Shown here: positions 42,625 to 51,512 of the stretch, in pieces
How the letters are laid out: every line of letters begins with the position of its first letter
Numbering within the stretch: the stretch's first letter is position 1
Assembly (NCBI GenBank): GCA_039192165.1
Contig: JBCCXD010000002.1
Location: 496,001 to 560,000, forward strand
Direction of reading: 5' to 3'
Length of the DNA: 64,000 bases
DNA from: Dinoroseobacter sp039192165
GTDB taxonomy: Bacteria > Pseudomonadota > Alphaproteobacteria > Rhodobacterales > Rhodobacteraceae
Made by a program: the position numbers and the translations under genes
Notes under the pieces: model-generated
Databases searched by the model: none
Told to the model about the DNA's origin: nothing
The model's input: the letters and a program-made list of their open reading frames with translations, nothing else

Positions 42625-43509
42625 ATGAACATTCTGATCACAGGTGCGAACAGCGGATTTGGCAAACTGATCGTTGCTGATCTGGTAAAGGCCGGACACA
42701 AGATTGTCGGGTCAATGCGGGACATTGACGGCCGCAACGCGGCTGCAAAAGAAGAGTTCGGCGCGATGGGCGTCGATGTCGTCGAAATTGACGTGACGGA
42801 CGAGGACTCCGTCTCGGCGGGCGTTGCAGCGGCGACTGACAAGCTTGGAAGTATTGACGTTCTGATCAACAACGCAGGCGTCGGCGCTCACGGTCTGCAA
42901 GAAAGCTTTACGGCTGCGGATTTCCAGCGGCTGTTCGACATAAATGTCTTTGGCGTTCAAAGGATGGTCCGCGCCGTGCTGCCCGATATGCGTGGACGCG
43001 GCGATGGGTTGATCCTGAACATCTCCAGCCTGCTTGGGCGCGTCACGCTGCCGTTTTACGGCCCGTACAATGCCAGTAAATGGGCGCTCGAGGCGATGAC
43101 AGAGAATTATCGCGTCGAACTCAGTCAGTTCGGCGTCGATGTAACTCTCGTTGAGCCAGGCGGGTTCCCAACGCGGTTTTTCGACAACCTTCTGAAGCCC
43201 TCAACCCAAGACCGAGAGGCGGGCTACGGAGAGATGGCAGCTGCGCCGAAGGCGGCTCTTGAAGGCTTCGAGGAGTTTCTGAGCGCAAACCCACAGCAGA
43301 ACCCGCAACTTGTCGCCGAGGCCGTGACAGGCGTGATCGCAACCCGGCCCGGTGAGCGGCCGTTGCGGACCGAGGTTGACCGGATTGGCATGGGCGAACC
43401 TATCAAGGCCTATAACGAGCATCTTGGCCAGGTTACGACCGGCATCTTCACTAATCTCGGGATCGAAGGCTTGCTTCAGCTTAGAACGGGCGAAACGGAA
43501 GCAGCTTAA
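42625..43509 (+). CDS. SDR-family oxidoreductase
   Basis: The 294-residue short-chain dehydrogenase starts MNILITGANSGFGKLI and has NNAGVGAHG, Ser in NISSLLG and the catalytic pair in PYNASKWALE. The C-terminal part with NPQQNPQLVAEAV is typical of the YdfG/retinol-dehydrogenase-like group. GGAG precedes the ATG. It is regulated probably by the divergent LysR protein and is followed by a strong terminator. Substrate unknown. Confidence 0.85.
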   Translation: MNILITGANSGFGKLIVADLVKAGHKIVGSMRDIDGRNAAAKEEFGAMGVDVVEIDVTDEDSVSAGVAAATDKLGSIDVLINNAGVGAHGLQESFTAADFQRLFDINVFGVQRMVRAVLPDMRGRGDGLILNISSLLGRVTLPFYGPYNASKWALEAMTENYRVELSQFGVDVTLVEPGGFPTRFFDNLLKPSTQDREAGYGEMAAAPKAALEGFEEFLSANPQQNPQLVAEAVTGVIATRPGERPLRTEVDRIGMGEPIKAYNEHLGQVTTGIFTNLGIEGLLQLRTGETEAA

Positions 43510-43573
43510 ACGGGTCCCCGGGCGCAAAGCCAAGAAGCTGCTGGGACCAAATTAAGACTGTATCAAACAGGAG

Positions 43574-43610
43574 CCGCGCGGGATCCGCTGAGGACCGCGC
43601 GGTTTTTTTT
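43574..43610 (+). terminator. Rho-independent terminator after the SDR gene
   Basis: CCGCGCGG and its second copy (self-complementary 8-bp arms) enclose a 13-base loop and are followed by eight consecutive T, the textbook arrangement, 65 bp after the SDR stop codon. Confidence 0.92.
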
Positions 43611-43679
43611 GCGTTCCTTCTGTCCTTGGCGGCTGGATCAAGTCGATGCAGCTCTCTCTCTATGCTAGGGTCCTTTGCA

Positions 43680-44513
43680 ATGGCTGATTTCCGCACCGCT
43701 ACCCTCAACGATCTGAGCTTGGTCCTGGACTGGGCAGCCCGTGAGGGCTGGAACCCAGGCCTGGATGATGCAGCCGCTTTCTTTGAGGCCGACCCAAACG
43801 GGTTCTTTGTGGCTTGTGACGAAGGGGTTCCGGTTGCAGCGATTTCCGTGGTCAACCACAGTCCGGATTTTGCATTCCTTGGGCTTTATATTGTGCTGCC
43901 GCAGCGTCGTCACGAGGGTGTTGGACTTGCGCTATGGAACCATGCAATTATGCATGCCGGAGACCGGGTTGTTGGATTGGACGGGGTCCCAGACCAGCAG
44001 GAAAACTATCGAAAATCAGGATTTGTAAGCGCAGGAGGCACAACGCGCTACTCCGGAACTGTGCCCGCGACCAAACATGCACAAATCAGACCGGTGCAAG
44101 ACCACCATATTCCGGAGCTCATCGCCCTCGAAGGCTCGGCATCCGGAACGCACAAGTCTGCTTACCTGCAAGCTTGGTTCGCAGGGGCGAAGACGCGCGT
44201 TACGCTGACAGAGGAAAGGGCGGGGCAACTTCAAGGGGCCTGCACTGTGCGTCGGTGCCGAGAGGGAGCAAAAATCGGGCCTCTGATTGCGCGCGACCTC
44301 GAAACTGCGCGGCGTCTGCTAGAGCACGCGGCAACCCTTTTTCCCGGACCTGTTGTACTTGACGTGCCTGATGCATCGAACGCTTTGGCGCAGTTGTGTG
44401 CCGCTTACGGTATGTCGCCCAGTTTCAAAACTGCTCGCATGTATCGTGGAAAAGCCCCGAAGGCATCGGCGCCGGTGGATTTTTTCGCGGTGGTAAGCCT
44501 CGAACTTGGTTAA
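43680..44513 (+). CDS. GNAT-family N-acetyltransferase, two-domain
   Basis: The 277-residue protein begins MADFRTATLNDLSLVLDWAAREGWNPG, a common start of GNAT proteins. It has the acetyl-CoA loop in LPQRRHEGVGLALWNHA and a second GNAT-like half (GPVVLDVPDASNALAQLCAAYGM) that lacks an obvious CoA loop. Such double GNAT proteins have unknown acceptors. AGGG precedes the chosen ATG; an in-frame ATG lies 18 bases upstream. Confidence 0.75.
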   Translation: MADFRTATLNDLSLVLDWAAREGWNPGLDDAAAFFEADPNGFFVACDEGVPVAAISVVNHSPDFAFLGLYIVLPQRRHEGVGLALWNHAIMHAGDRVVGLDGVPDQQENYRKSGFVSAGGTTRYSGTVPATKHAQIRPVQDHHIPELIALEGSASGTHKSAYLQAWFAGAKTRVTLTEERAGQLQGACTVRRCREGAKIGPLIARDLETARRLLEHAATLFPGPVVLDVPDASNALAQLCAAYGMSPSFKTARMYRGKAPKASAPVDFFAVVSLELG

Positions 44514-44625
44514 CAATTGAGCGCCGAAAGCGGTTATCGACGCGCGCTGCGAACCAGACCTAAACGGATGGTTGACCAAGTTCTGAAATGCGTTCTCACT
44601 TGGCCTCTCAATCTCTCGGTACCCA

Positions 44626-45873
44626 ATGACTGACATCAGACATATCGTTCTCGCCACGCACCCACCGACCGGCAGCCGCAAGCCGCCGGAAATTCAGTGG
44701 GGTGCCGACCATGCCCAAGCGCGTGGACCGGTCATCGGCGGCCTGTCCGGTGGCAAGCGCAATGTGATTGGTGCCCATTCGGGAAGCTATGGTGTTTACC
44801 GTGCACTGGCCGTCGCGAGCGGGGATCTGAGCCCTGTGCATCGTCCGGATCTGTCCCTTACGCGGCCTTCGGTTGACATCGGCCCATTTCCGCAGTGGCA
44901 GGGGGAGGACCGCATTGTCTCCCTGGATCCTTACGGCCATATCGTTGCGGACGCGTTTGCAGATGAACTGGCAGCGGGCGCGCCCATTCAGCCGACCATA
45001 GCGATAACCCAAGCGCGCATCTTGCTGCCTGAGTTCAAAGACGCTTTGAGCGCAGGACGGCTTAAGCCTGATGGTCAGATTCTGACCGAGGCCGGCGAAG
45101 CCAACGTGACTAAGATTGCAATTGAGCCGGTCTGGTATCTTCCAGGCCTCGCGCGGCGGCTCAGCGTCTCAGAAGTTTCTCTGCGTCACGCGCTCTTTGA
45201 GTACACAGGGGGCATGTTCCCGGAGCTGGTCACACGTTCAGATCTGAAAGTGTTCTTGCCACCTATCGGGTCGATTACACTCTATATATTTGGCGCGCCT
45301 GAGGGCTTGTGGACCGACGGGCGCCGTGTGACCTGCCGGGTTCATGACGAATGCAATGGCTCAGATGTCTTCGGAAGCGATATCTGTACATGTCGTCCGT
45401 ATTTGACCCATGGGATAGAGGAATGCGTTCAGGAAGCGCAGAACGGCGGTGCTGGTCTGATCGTCTACAATCGCAAGGAAGGGCGCGCATTAGGAGAGGT
45501 CACCAAGTTTCTTGTGTACAATGCCCGTAAGCGAAATCCTGATGGCGATACGGCCGAGGCCTATTTTGAGAAAACCGAGTGCGTTGCCGGTGTGCAGGAC
45601 ATGCGGTTTCAATCGCTTATGCCGGACGTGTTTCATTGGCTTGGGATCACGCATATTGACCGGTTCGTTTCGATGTCCGACATGAAATTCAACGCTCTGG
45701 CCGAGCAGGGTATAACGGTTGGGGAACGTATACCGATCCCAGATGAACTTATTCCCGGCGACGCACATGTAGAGATGGATGCGAAAAAGGCGGCTGGCTA
45801 CTACACTGATGACAGTGTTTCGATGCCGGAAGATCTGAGCGCGACGAAGGGTCGAAACCTCGATGACTACTGA
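44626..45873 (+). CDS. urc1: GTP cyclohydrolase II-like protein of the URC pyrimidine catabolic pathway
   Basis: The 415-residue protein has a RibA-like second half: the three zinc cysteines in DECNGSDVFGSDICTC, then NRKEGRALGEVTKF. Its N-terminal 200 residues are not RibB. This long form with DUF1688 and uracil phosphoribosyltransferase neighbours is Urc1 of the URC route, which degrades uracil via a ribosylated derivative, rather than a riboflavin enzyme. It overlaps urc4 by 11 bp. Confidence 0.85.
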   Translation: MTDIRHIVLATHPPTGSRKPPEIQWGADHAQARGPVIGGLSGGKRNVIGAHSGSYGVYRALAVASGDLSPVHRPDLSLTRPSVDIGPFPQWQGEDRIVSLDPYGHIVADAFADELAAGAPIQPTIAITQARILLPEFKDALSAGRLKPDGQILTEAGEANVTKIAIEPVWYLPGLARRLSVSEVSLRHALFEYTGGMFPELVTRSDLKVFLPPIGSITLYIFGAPEGLWTDGRRVTCRVHDECNGSDVFGSDICTCRPYLTHGIEECVQEAQNGGAGLIVYNRKEGRALGEVTKFLVYNARKRNPDGDTAEAYFEKTECVAGVQDMRFQSLMPDVFHWLGITHIDRFVSMSDMKFNALAEQGITVGERIPIPDELIPGDAHVEMDAKKAAGYYTDDSVSMPEDLSATKGRNLDDY

Positions 45874-47038
45874 GGCCGACTGGCTTTTGTCACCCGGTGC
45901 AATTCGCCAGCAATGCAGTGCTCTTTTCGATCTTGGGGTTGCGGGGGAACTTGAATACTTCGCCGTACATCTTGACCGCTTGTCGGCCTGCGCGCGCGAG
46001 GTGGTCGCAACGATACATACCAATTATCCCGACTTGAACGTGCCGCCCCATGCACGCTGGCGGCACTTTTTGATCGACGGGGAAGACCGCTGGATGCGCC
46101 ACGGAAAGCGCCTTTCCTCTGATCCTCGAGAGCGGGCGCGGGTTGAGTTCGAACTTGCAATCCTCTCAGTGCTTCTAGACGCGGGCGCGGGTGCGGCTTG
46201 GACTTATCGGGACCCTGCAAGCGGAGCGCGCTATGCGCGGTCCGAGGGGCTGGCACTGGCTTCACTCGATATGTTCGTTGGTGGCAGCTTCGGCGCCTGC
46301 GATGCGACCGCGTTGAAAGGTTTTACGGCCCGGGATCTTGCGCTGGGCTTTCAGGTAAGCGACGAGAATCCTCTGGAGGGTCTCGCGGGCAGAGCCGCTC
46401 TGATCTCGGCACTTGGAGGCGTCGTGGCAACCCGTCCGGATGTCTTCGGAGCGGAAAAGCGGCTTGGAGGTCTGGCGGATTTTCTGATCGACAGCGCTGG
46501 ACCGGACCTTGAAGCCAAGCGGATCCTGATGACGCTGCTCGACGTCCTGGGACCTGTATGGCCTGGAACACTGGAACTGGACGGACGGCTCTTGGGCGAC
46601 TGTTGGCGCCATCCGCAAGCGCCCAGATCCGGCTTTGTGCCTTTCCACAAATTAAGCCAATGGCTCAGCTATTCGCTGCTGGAGCCTCTGGCGCGCGCTG
46701 GGATCAGCGTAACTGGTCTTGAAGAACTGACCGGGCTTGCCGAGTATCGAAATGGAGGGTTGTTCGTCGATAGCGGCGTGCTCGAGCTCAAGGTTGCGGA
46801 TCCCGGACCTGTTCCACCACAAAGCGCTCTGGTGGTGGAGTGGCGTGCACTGACAGTTTCGTTGCTGGATCGCGTTGCCGATCTTGTACGTGCCGAGCTG
46901 GGTAAATCCGCCGATGAGATGCCGTTGGCGGCAGTGCTGGAAGGCGGCACCTGGGCCACCGGGCGACGTCTTGCTCAGCAGAAGCGCGCCGGTGGCGCAC
47001 CGCCGATCGAAATTGTCTCTACCGGTACGGTTTTTTAG
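45863..47038 (+). CDS. urc4: URC4/DUF1688 family protein of uracil catabolism
   Basis: The 391-residue protein matches the DUF1688/Urc4 family in length and in segments such as PPHARWRHFLIDGEDRW and SKEGL-like RSEGLALASLDMFVGGSFG, and LPELTGLAEYRNGGLFVD-like LEELTGLAEYRNGGLFVD. Urc4 is required for growth on uracil in fungi and acts after Urc1; its chemistry is unresolved. The ATG lies inside the end of urc1, and upp follows 17 bp downstream. Confidence 0.86.
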   Translation: MTTEADWLLSPGAIRQQCSALFDLGVAGELEYFAVHLDRLSACAREVVATIHTNYPDLNVPPHARWRHFLIDGEDRWMRHGKRLSSDPRERARVEFELAILSVLLDAGAGAAWTYRDPASGARYARSEGLALASLDMFVGGSFGACDATALKGFTARDLALGFQVSDENPLEGLAGRAALISALGGVVATRPDVFGAEKRLGGLADFLIDSAGPDLEAKRILMTLLDVLGPVWPGTLELDGRLLGDCWRHPQAPRSGFVPFHKLSQWLSYSLLEPLARAGISVTGLEELTGLAEYRNGGLFVDSGVLELKVADPGPVPPQSALVVEWRALTVSLLDRVADLVRAELGKSADEMPLAAVLEGGTWATGRRLAQQKRAGGAPPIEIVSTGTVF

Positions 47039-47055
47039 CGAAAGGTTCTTGACCC

Positions 47056-47688
47056 ATGACAGACCAAGTGACCGTTGTTTCGCACCCGCTTGTGCAACAC
47101 AAATTGTCTTTGATGCGTAAAAAAGGAACGCCGACGATGGAGTTCCGCCAATTGCTCCGAGAGATTTCGCATCTCCTGGCCTACGAGGTCATGCGTGATC
47201 TGCCGTTAGAGAAAGTTGCCATCGACACACCCCTTGAGCCAATGCAGGCGCCCATGATCGAGGGCAAAAAGCTGGTGCTGGTTTCCATCCTGCGGGCGGG
47301 CAATGGATTACTGGAGGGAGTGCTGGACCTTGTCCCGCAGGCGCGCGTTGGGCATGTTGGGCTTTATCGCGATCCTGAGACACTGGTTGCCGTCGAGTAT
47401 TACTTCAAGGTCCCTTCCGATATTGCCGATCGCATGGTGATTGCGGTTGATCCTATGCTGGCGACGGCAAATTCCGCGAGCGCAGCACTCACGCGCTTGA
47501 AGGACGTCGGAGCGAAATCGATCAAATTCCTATGTCTGCTTGCCTCTCCGGAAGGGATTGAAACCCTGTGCCGCGATCATCCTGATGTGCCTATCGTGAC
47601 TGCCGCCATCGACGAGCGCCTCGATGATCATGGTTACATCCGCCCGGGCCTCGGCGATGCGGGAGACAGAATGTACGGTACTCAGTGA
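47056..47688 (+). CDS. upp: uracil phosphoribosyltransferase
   Basis: The 210-residue enzyme has PRPP-binding and uracil-binding landmarks: SILRAGNGLLEGV, the VVDPMLATG-loop variant VDPMLATANSAS, and the C-terminal ERLDDHGYIRPGLGDAGDR. It converts uracil and PRPP to UMP. In the URC pathway it provides the phosphoribosylated intermediate on which Urc1 is thought to act. The ATANSAS stretch in place of the common ATGGS is noteworthy. Confidence 0.9.
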   Translation: MTDQVTVVSHPLVQHKLSLMRKKGTPTMEFRQLLREISHLLAYEVMRDLPLEKVAIDTPLEPMQAPMIEGKKLVLVSILRAGNGLLEGVLDLVPQARVGHVGLYRDPETLVAVEYYFKVPSDIADRMVIAVDPMLATANSASAALTRLKDVGAKSIKFLCLLASPEGIETLCRDHPDVPIVTAAIDERLDDHGYIRPGLGDAGDRMYGTQ

Positions 47689-47788
47689 AGATCCCCAGCC
47701 TTCTGATTGCGTGTCGGAAGCGGGGCAGGGTGTTTTAATAAGCCGGTTGCTCTTGCCTTGACGGTTGCGTGGCTGAGTAGTCTGCCAA

Positions 47789-48562
47789 TCAGTTTATCTG
47801 TTTCCCTGAAACGACGATGCGCGTGCCTGCGCGATCGCACACTGCCTTTGAGCTGGCGGGAGGCTCCCTGTCGGTGACAAAAACGTCTACTGCAGCCAAG
47901 GAGGCAATTGTTGCCGGGGCCTTGCGCTCGAATTTTGAGGCATCCGCGGCAAGAAGGACAGTGTTGCTTCGTGCGATTATTTCCTTGCTCACCCCGACCT
48001 CTTGAAAATCGAAGTCGAGGATCTCGCCTTCTTCGTGTAGCGCTGAGCAGCCGATCACAGCGTAATCAAAACGGAACTGTCCGATCGTTTGTTTTGCGAG
48101 ATCACCGATCAAACCACCGTCTGACCGGCGCACATTCCCCCCAGTGACCACCACATCAATCGCTTCGTTGCGTGCCAGGATAAGCGCGATGTTGATGTTG
48201 TTTGTCACCACAAGCAGACCCTCGTGATGCAATAGCTCCTCGGCAACGGCTTCAGTGGTCGTGCCGATGTTCAAAAACAAAGAGCAATCGTTGGGGATCT
48301 CCTTTGCACAGGCGCGCGCAATATCCACCTTTGCGGACTGATTGAGTTCGCGCCGTTCCCGGTAACCGATATTGCTGGTCGTCGAGGGCAGAACCGCACC
48401 GCCATGCACGCGCTCCAGCTGTCCGGCATCCGCAAGTTCTGTCAAATCGCGGCGTATCGTTTGCGGTGTCACACCAAAATAGGCAACAAGGCCGTCAACG
48501 GTTACCAGGCCTTCACGACGCGCAATTTTAATGATCTCGGGCTTTCTGAATGTCTGGACCAA
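47789..48562 (-). CDS. glpR: DeoR-family glycerol regulon repressor
   Basis: The 257-residue protein has a DeoR helix-turn-helix (VTVDGLVAYFGVTPQTIRRDLTEL) and the sugar-phosphate sensor domain with NIGTTTEAVAEEL, VTGGNVRRSDGGLIG and the DASKFERKAP end typical of GlpR. It diverges from glpD across 254 bp. The effector is most likely glycerol 3-phosphate. It converges with upp, 100 bp apart; that gap holds only a weak hairpin. Confidence 0.9.
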   Translation of the reverse strand: MVQTFRKPEIIKIARREGLVTVDGLVAYFGVTPQTIRRDLTELADAGQLERVHGGAVLPSTTSNIGYRERRELNQSAKVDIARACAKEIPNDCSLFLNIGTTTEAVAEELLHHEGLLVVTNNINIALILARNEAIDVVVTGGNVRRSDGGLIGDLAKQTIGQFRFDYAVIGCSALHEEGEILDFDFQEVGVSKEIIARSNTVLLAADASKFERKAPATIASLAAVDVFVTDREPPASSKAVCDRAGTRIVVSGKQIN

Positions 48563-48638
48563 GGGCTTCCCTCAAACACCGGATCACCTTTACAGCGCGT
48601 TTAGGTTCGATTCCACGATTCTCTGACAGATCTCCCGT

Positions 48639-48738
48639 TCGTTTTCTCTGTTTTTGAACAAAATCGCGCTTTGAGCGCGCTCCGGGCAGCCATTTTTCTC
48701 ATTATTTTCAGATAGTAAGAAAAAACGAGCAAAAACGA
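48639..48738. promoter_or_regulatory. putative GlpR-binding repeats in the glpR-glpD intergenic region
   Basis: Two direct repeats AAAAACGA (48721-48728 and 48731-48738) lie exactly 10 bp apart, and the complement of GAAAACGA occurs at 48639-48646. Repeated TTTCG/CGAAA-type half-sites are usual for GlpR operators. A 6-bp hairpin (48665-48679) lies between them. The remainder of 48563-48816 is AT-rich promoter DNA without a gene. Confidence 0.45.
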
Positions 48739-48816
48739 AGATTTTTTTCTTCCAATAATGCGCGTTTCTTGTCACATATTTTCAGCGGCTTCTTGGGCCG
48801 CGTGGGAGGAACCTTA

Positions 48817-50403
48817 ATGACGCCGCAATTCGACCTGCTGGTGATAGGCGGGGGCATCAATGGCTGTGGGATCGCGCGAGACGCCGCCGGAAGGGGATTG
48901 TCTGTCGCCGTAGCCGAGATGAACGACATCGGATCGGCGACATCTTCCGCTTCTACCAAGCTGTTTCACGGTGGCCTCAGATATCTCGAGTATTTCGAGT
49001 TCCGCTTGGTACGCGAGTCGCTGATTGAGCGCGAGGCGCTCCTTAAGGCTATGCCGCATATCTCTTGGCCGATGCGGTTTGTGCTGCCCTACCACGAAAG
49101 CATGCGGTTCGACACTGCAACGCCGACTTCAAAGGTCCTCGGCGTGACGATGCCGTGGATGAAGGGCAAACGCCCTGCATGGCTGATCCGTCTCGGTCTC
49201 TTTCTCTACGATAATCTTGGTGGGCGTAAAATCTTGCCAGGAACAAGCAGTCTTACTTTGGCTGGTACCCCTGAAGGCGCGCCTCTTGATGCCAAGTTTG
49301 AGAAGGCTTTTGAGTATTCGGATTGTTGGGTAGAGGACTCCCGCCTCGTTGTTCTGAATGCGCGCGATGCGGAGGCGCGCGGTGCAACGATCCTGCCGCG
49401 AGAGAAAGTCACCTCGGCAGACGTGGTCGACGGTATCTGGCAGGTGGCGCTGGAGAACACAGTGACCGGTGATGCCCGGACACTAACCGCCAAAATGGTC
49501 GTGAATGCTGCGGGGCCTTGGGTCGGGGATGTGTTGCGCGGCACATTGAAAAGTAATCAGCAAGGCGGCGTTCGGCTTGTTCGTGGCAGCCATATTGTAA
49601 CGCGACGCCTTTTCGACCATGACAAGTGCTATTTCTTTCAGGGAACGGACGGGCGGATCATCTTTGCGATCCCGTATGAGATGGATTTTACCCTGATCGG
49701 CACCACCGATGCAGACCATCTCGACGCCTCGCAAGAACCGCGCTGTACCCCCGAAGAGCAGAGCTATCTGATCAATTTCATCAATCAATACTTAGCTGAT
49801 CCGATCAGCGACACCGATGTCGTCTGGACGTACTCCGGTGTGCGCCCGCTTTACGATGACGGTGCCACCAGTGCCACCGCCGCGACCCGTGATTACGTTC
49901 TGGAGCTTGATAAGAGCCGCGGCGCGCCTGCGTTGAATGTCTTTGGCGGAAAAATCACCACGTTTCGCCGCCTGGCAGAAAATGCGCTCGAAGAGATTAA
50001 AACCGTTTTCCCGCAAGCACAGGGCAACTGGACAACAGGCATCCCCCTTCCCGGGGGCGATTTCCCGGTGAATGGCGTAGGCCCACTGGTCGAAGACTTG
50101 CGTAAAGCGCACCCGTTTTTATCGGAGCGCTGGGCACTACGCCTGATCCGCGCTTATGGAACGGACGCAAAGGGAATTTTGTCCGGCGCAACGGTAGCGG
50201 CGGATCTGGGCGAGGATTTTGGTGCCACTCTGACCGAACGGGAAGTGGTGTGGCTCATGAATAACGAATATGCGCAACGCGCAGATGATGTTGTCTGGCG
50301 TCGTAGCAAACTGGGCTTGCGGATGAGCAAAGACCAGATTGCTCGGCTTGACCTGTGGATGCAGGACAGGGTGCGTTCAATACCGCCAGCGGCGGCGGAA
50401 TAG
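48817..50403 (+). CDS. glpD: glycerol-3-phosphate dehydrogenase
   Basis: The 528-residue flavoprotein has the FAD motif LLVIGGGINGCGIARDAAGRG, the family signature SSASTKLFHGGLRYLE, and IPYEMDFTLIGTTD and FGGKITTFRRLAE. It oxidises glycerol 3-phosphate to dihydroxyacetone phosphate at the inner membrane and donates electrons to quinone. GGGAGG precedes the ATG at 48817. It heads the operon with glpSTPQUV. Confidence 0.94.
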   Translation: MTPQFDLLVIGGGINGCGIARDAAGRGLSVAVAEMNDIGSATSSASTKLFHGGLRYLEYFEFRLVRESLIEREALLKAMPHISWPMRFVLPYHESMRFDTATPTSKVLGVTMPWMKGKRPAWLIRLGLFLYDNLGGRKILPGTSSLTLAGTPEGAPLDAKFEKAFEYSDCWVEDSRLVVLNARDAEARGATILPREKVTSADVVDGIWQVALENTVTGDARTLTAKMVVNAAGPWVGDVLRGTLKSNQQGGVRLVRGSHIVTRRLFDHDKCYFFQGTDGRIIFAIPYEMDFTLIGTTDADHLDASQEPRCTPEEQSYLINFINQYLADPISDTDVVWTYSGVRPLYDDGATSATAATRDYVLELDKSRGAPALNVFGGKITTFRRLAENALEEIKTVFPQAQGNWTTGIPLPGGDFPVNGVGPLVEDLRKAHPFLSERWALRLIRAYGTDAKGILSGATVAADLGEDFGATLTEREVVWLMNNEYAQRADDVVWRRSKLGLRMSKDQIARLDLWMQDRVRSIPPAAAE

Positions 50404-50411
50404 GGGGGAGC

Positions 50412-51500
50412 ATGGCGCTCGAGCTCAGAAATGTGACCAAGGTTGTCAATGGGTTAACCCATATCCATCCGACGAATCTGACGCTGAATAATGGGACGAT
50501 GAATGTTCTGCTTGGGCCGACACTTTCGGGCAAGACGTCGTTGATGCGTGTGATGGCGGGTCTCGATAAGCCGACGGAGGGGCAGATTTTCTGGGACGGT
50601 GAAGACGTGACTGGCATGCGTGTTCAGGATCGACAGGTCGCCATGGTGTATCAGCAATTCATCAATTATCCGACGATGTCAGTCTACGACAACATTGCCT
50701 CCCCGATGCGCATTCTGGGCAAATCGAGGGATGAGATCGACGGCGCGGTCCGCAAAGCGGCGGATCTGATGCAGCTGTCGCCGCTCCTCGATCGCAAACC
50801 ACTTGAGCTTTCTGGCGGACAGCAACAGCGGTGCGCTTTGGCGCGAGCGCTGGTCAAAGACGCCGGCCTTGTGCTGCTCGACGAACCGTTGGCCAACCTT
50901 GACTACAAATTGCGCGAGGAACTTCGAGTAGAGATCCCGAAGATCTTCGAAGAAGCCGGTTCGATTTTCGTTTACGCGACCACAGAGCCCGAAGAGGCGT
51001 TGCTGCTGGGCGGCTCAACTGCCGCGCTTTGGGAAGGGCGCGTTACTCAGTTCGGCCCGACGCCAACGGTCTATCGTCAGCCGGTCGACGCAACGACGGC
51101 GCGTGTCTTCAGTGATCCACCCATGAATTTCCTGCGGGTCAGCAAGACGGGAAAAAAGATTATGTTCGGGGATGGTCAAAGTGCCCCCGCCCTGGGACCG
51201 ATGGAGGGACTCGCCGACGGACGGTATCTGGCGGGTTTTCGGCCAAATCATGTGGAGATCACCTCCCATAGTGCGTCAGCTATGGAGTTTGACACGCAGC
51301 TTGTCGTGACTGAACTTACCGGGTCCGAAACCTTTGTGCATCTCGACCATCACGGCGAACGGTGGGTCGGTCTGGTTCATGGCGTGCATGACCTTGAACT
51401 TGGCGCGCCGCTGCAGGTCTATCTCGATCCGCGCCACGTTTACATCTTTGGCGAGCACGGCGAGCTGGTCGCGCCGGCATCTTACGCTCTGGCGGCCTGA
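50412..51500 (+). CDS. glpS: glycerol ABC transporter ATP-binding protein (GlpS type)
   Basis: The 362-residue MalK-like ATPase has Walker A GPTLSGKT (residues 35-42), an intact signature LSGGQQQR (133-140) and Walker B LVLLDEPLANLD. The switch-loop histidine is missing: YATTEPEEA replaces the usual YVTHDQxEA, with Thr191 in the His position. It forms a heterodimer with GlpT, whose defects are complementary. The gene follows glpD by 8 bp. Confidence 0.9.
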   Translation: MALELRNVTKVVNGLTHIHPTNLTLNNGTMNVLLGPTLSGKTSLMRVMAGLDKPTEGQIFWDGEDVTGMRVQDRQVAMVYQQFINYPTMSVYDNIASPMRILGKSRDEIDGAVRKAADLMQLSPLLDRKPLELSGGQQQRCALARALVKDAGLVLLDEPLANLDYKLREELRVEIPKIFEEAGSIFVYATTEPEEALLLGGSTAALWEGRVTQFGPTPTVYRQPVDATTARVFSDPPMNFLRVSKTGKKIMFGDGQSAPALGPMEGLADGRYLAGFRPNHVEITSHSASAMEFDTQLVVTELTGSETFVHLDHHGERWVGLVHGVHDLELGAPLQVYLDPRHVYIFGEHGELVAPASYALAA

Positions 51501-51512
51501 GGGGGAACGACG

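Noticed and set aside
47700..47788. Terminator between upp and glpR
   Set aside because: A possible CCTTC/GGAAG-type stem has a long loop, mismatches and no adjacent T-run.
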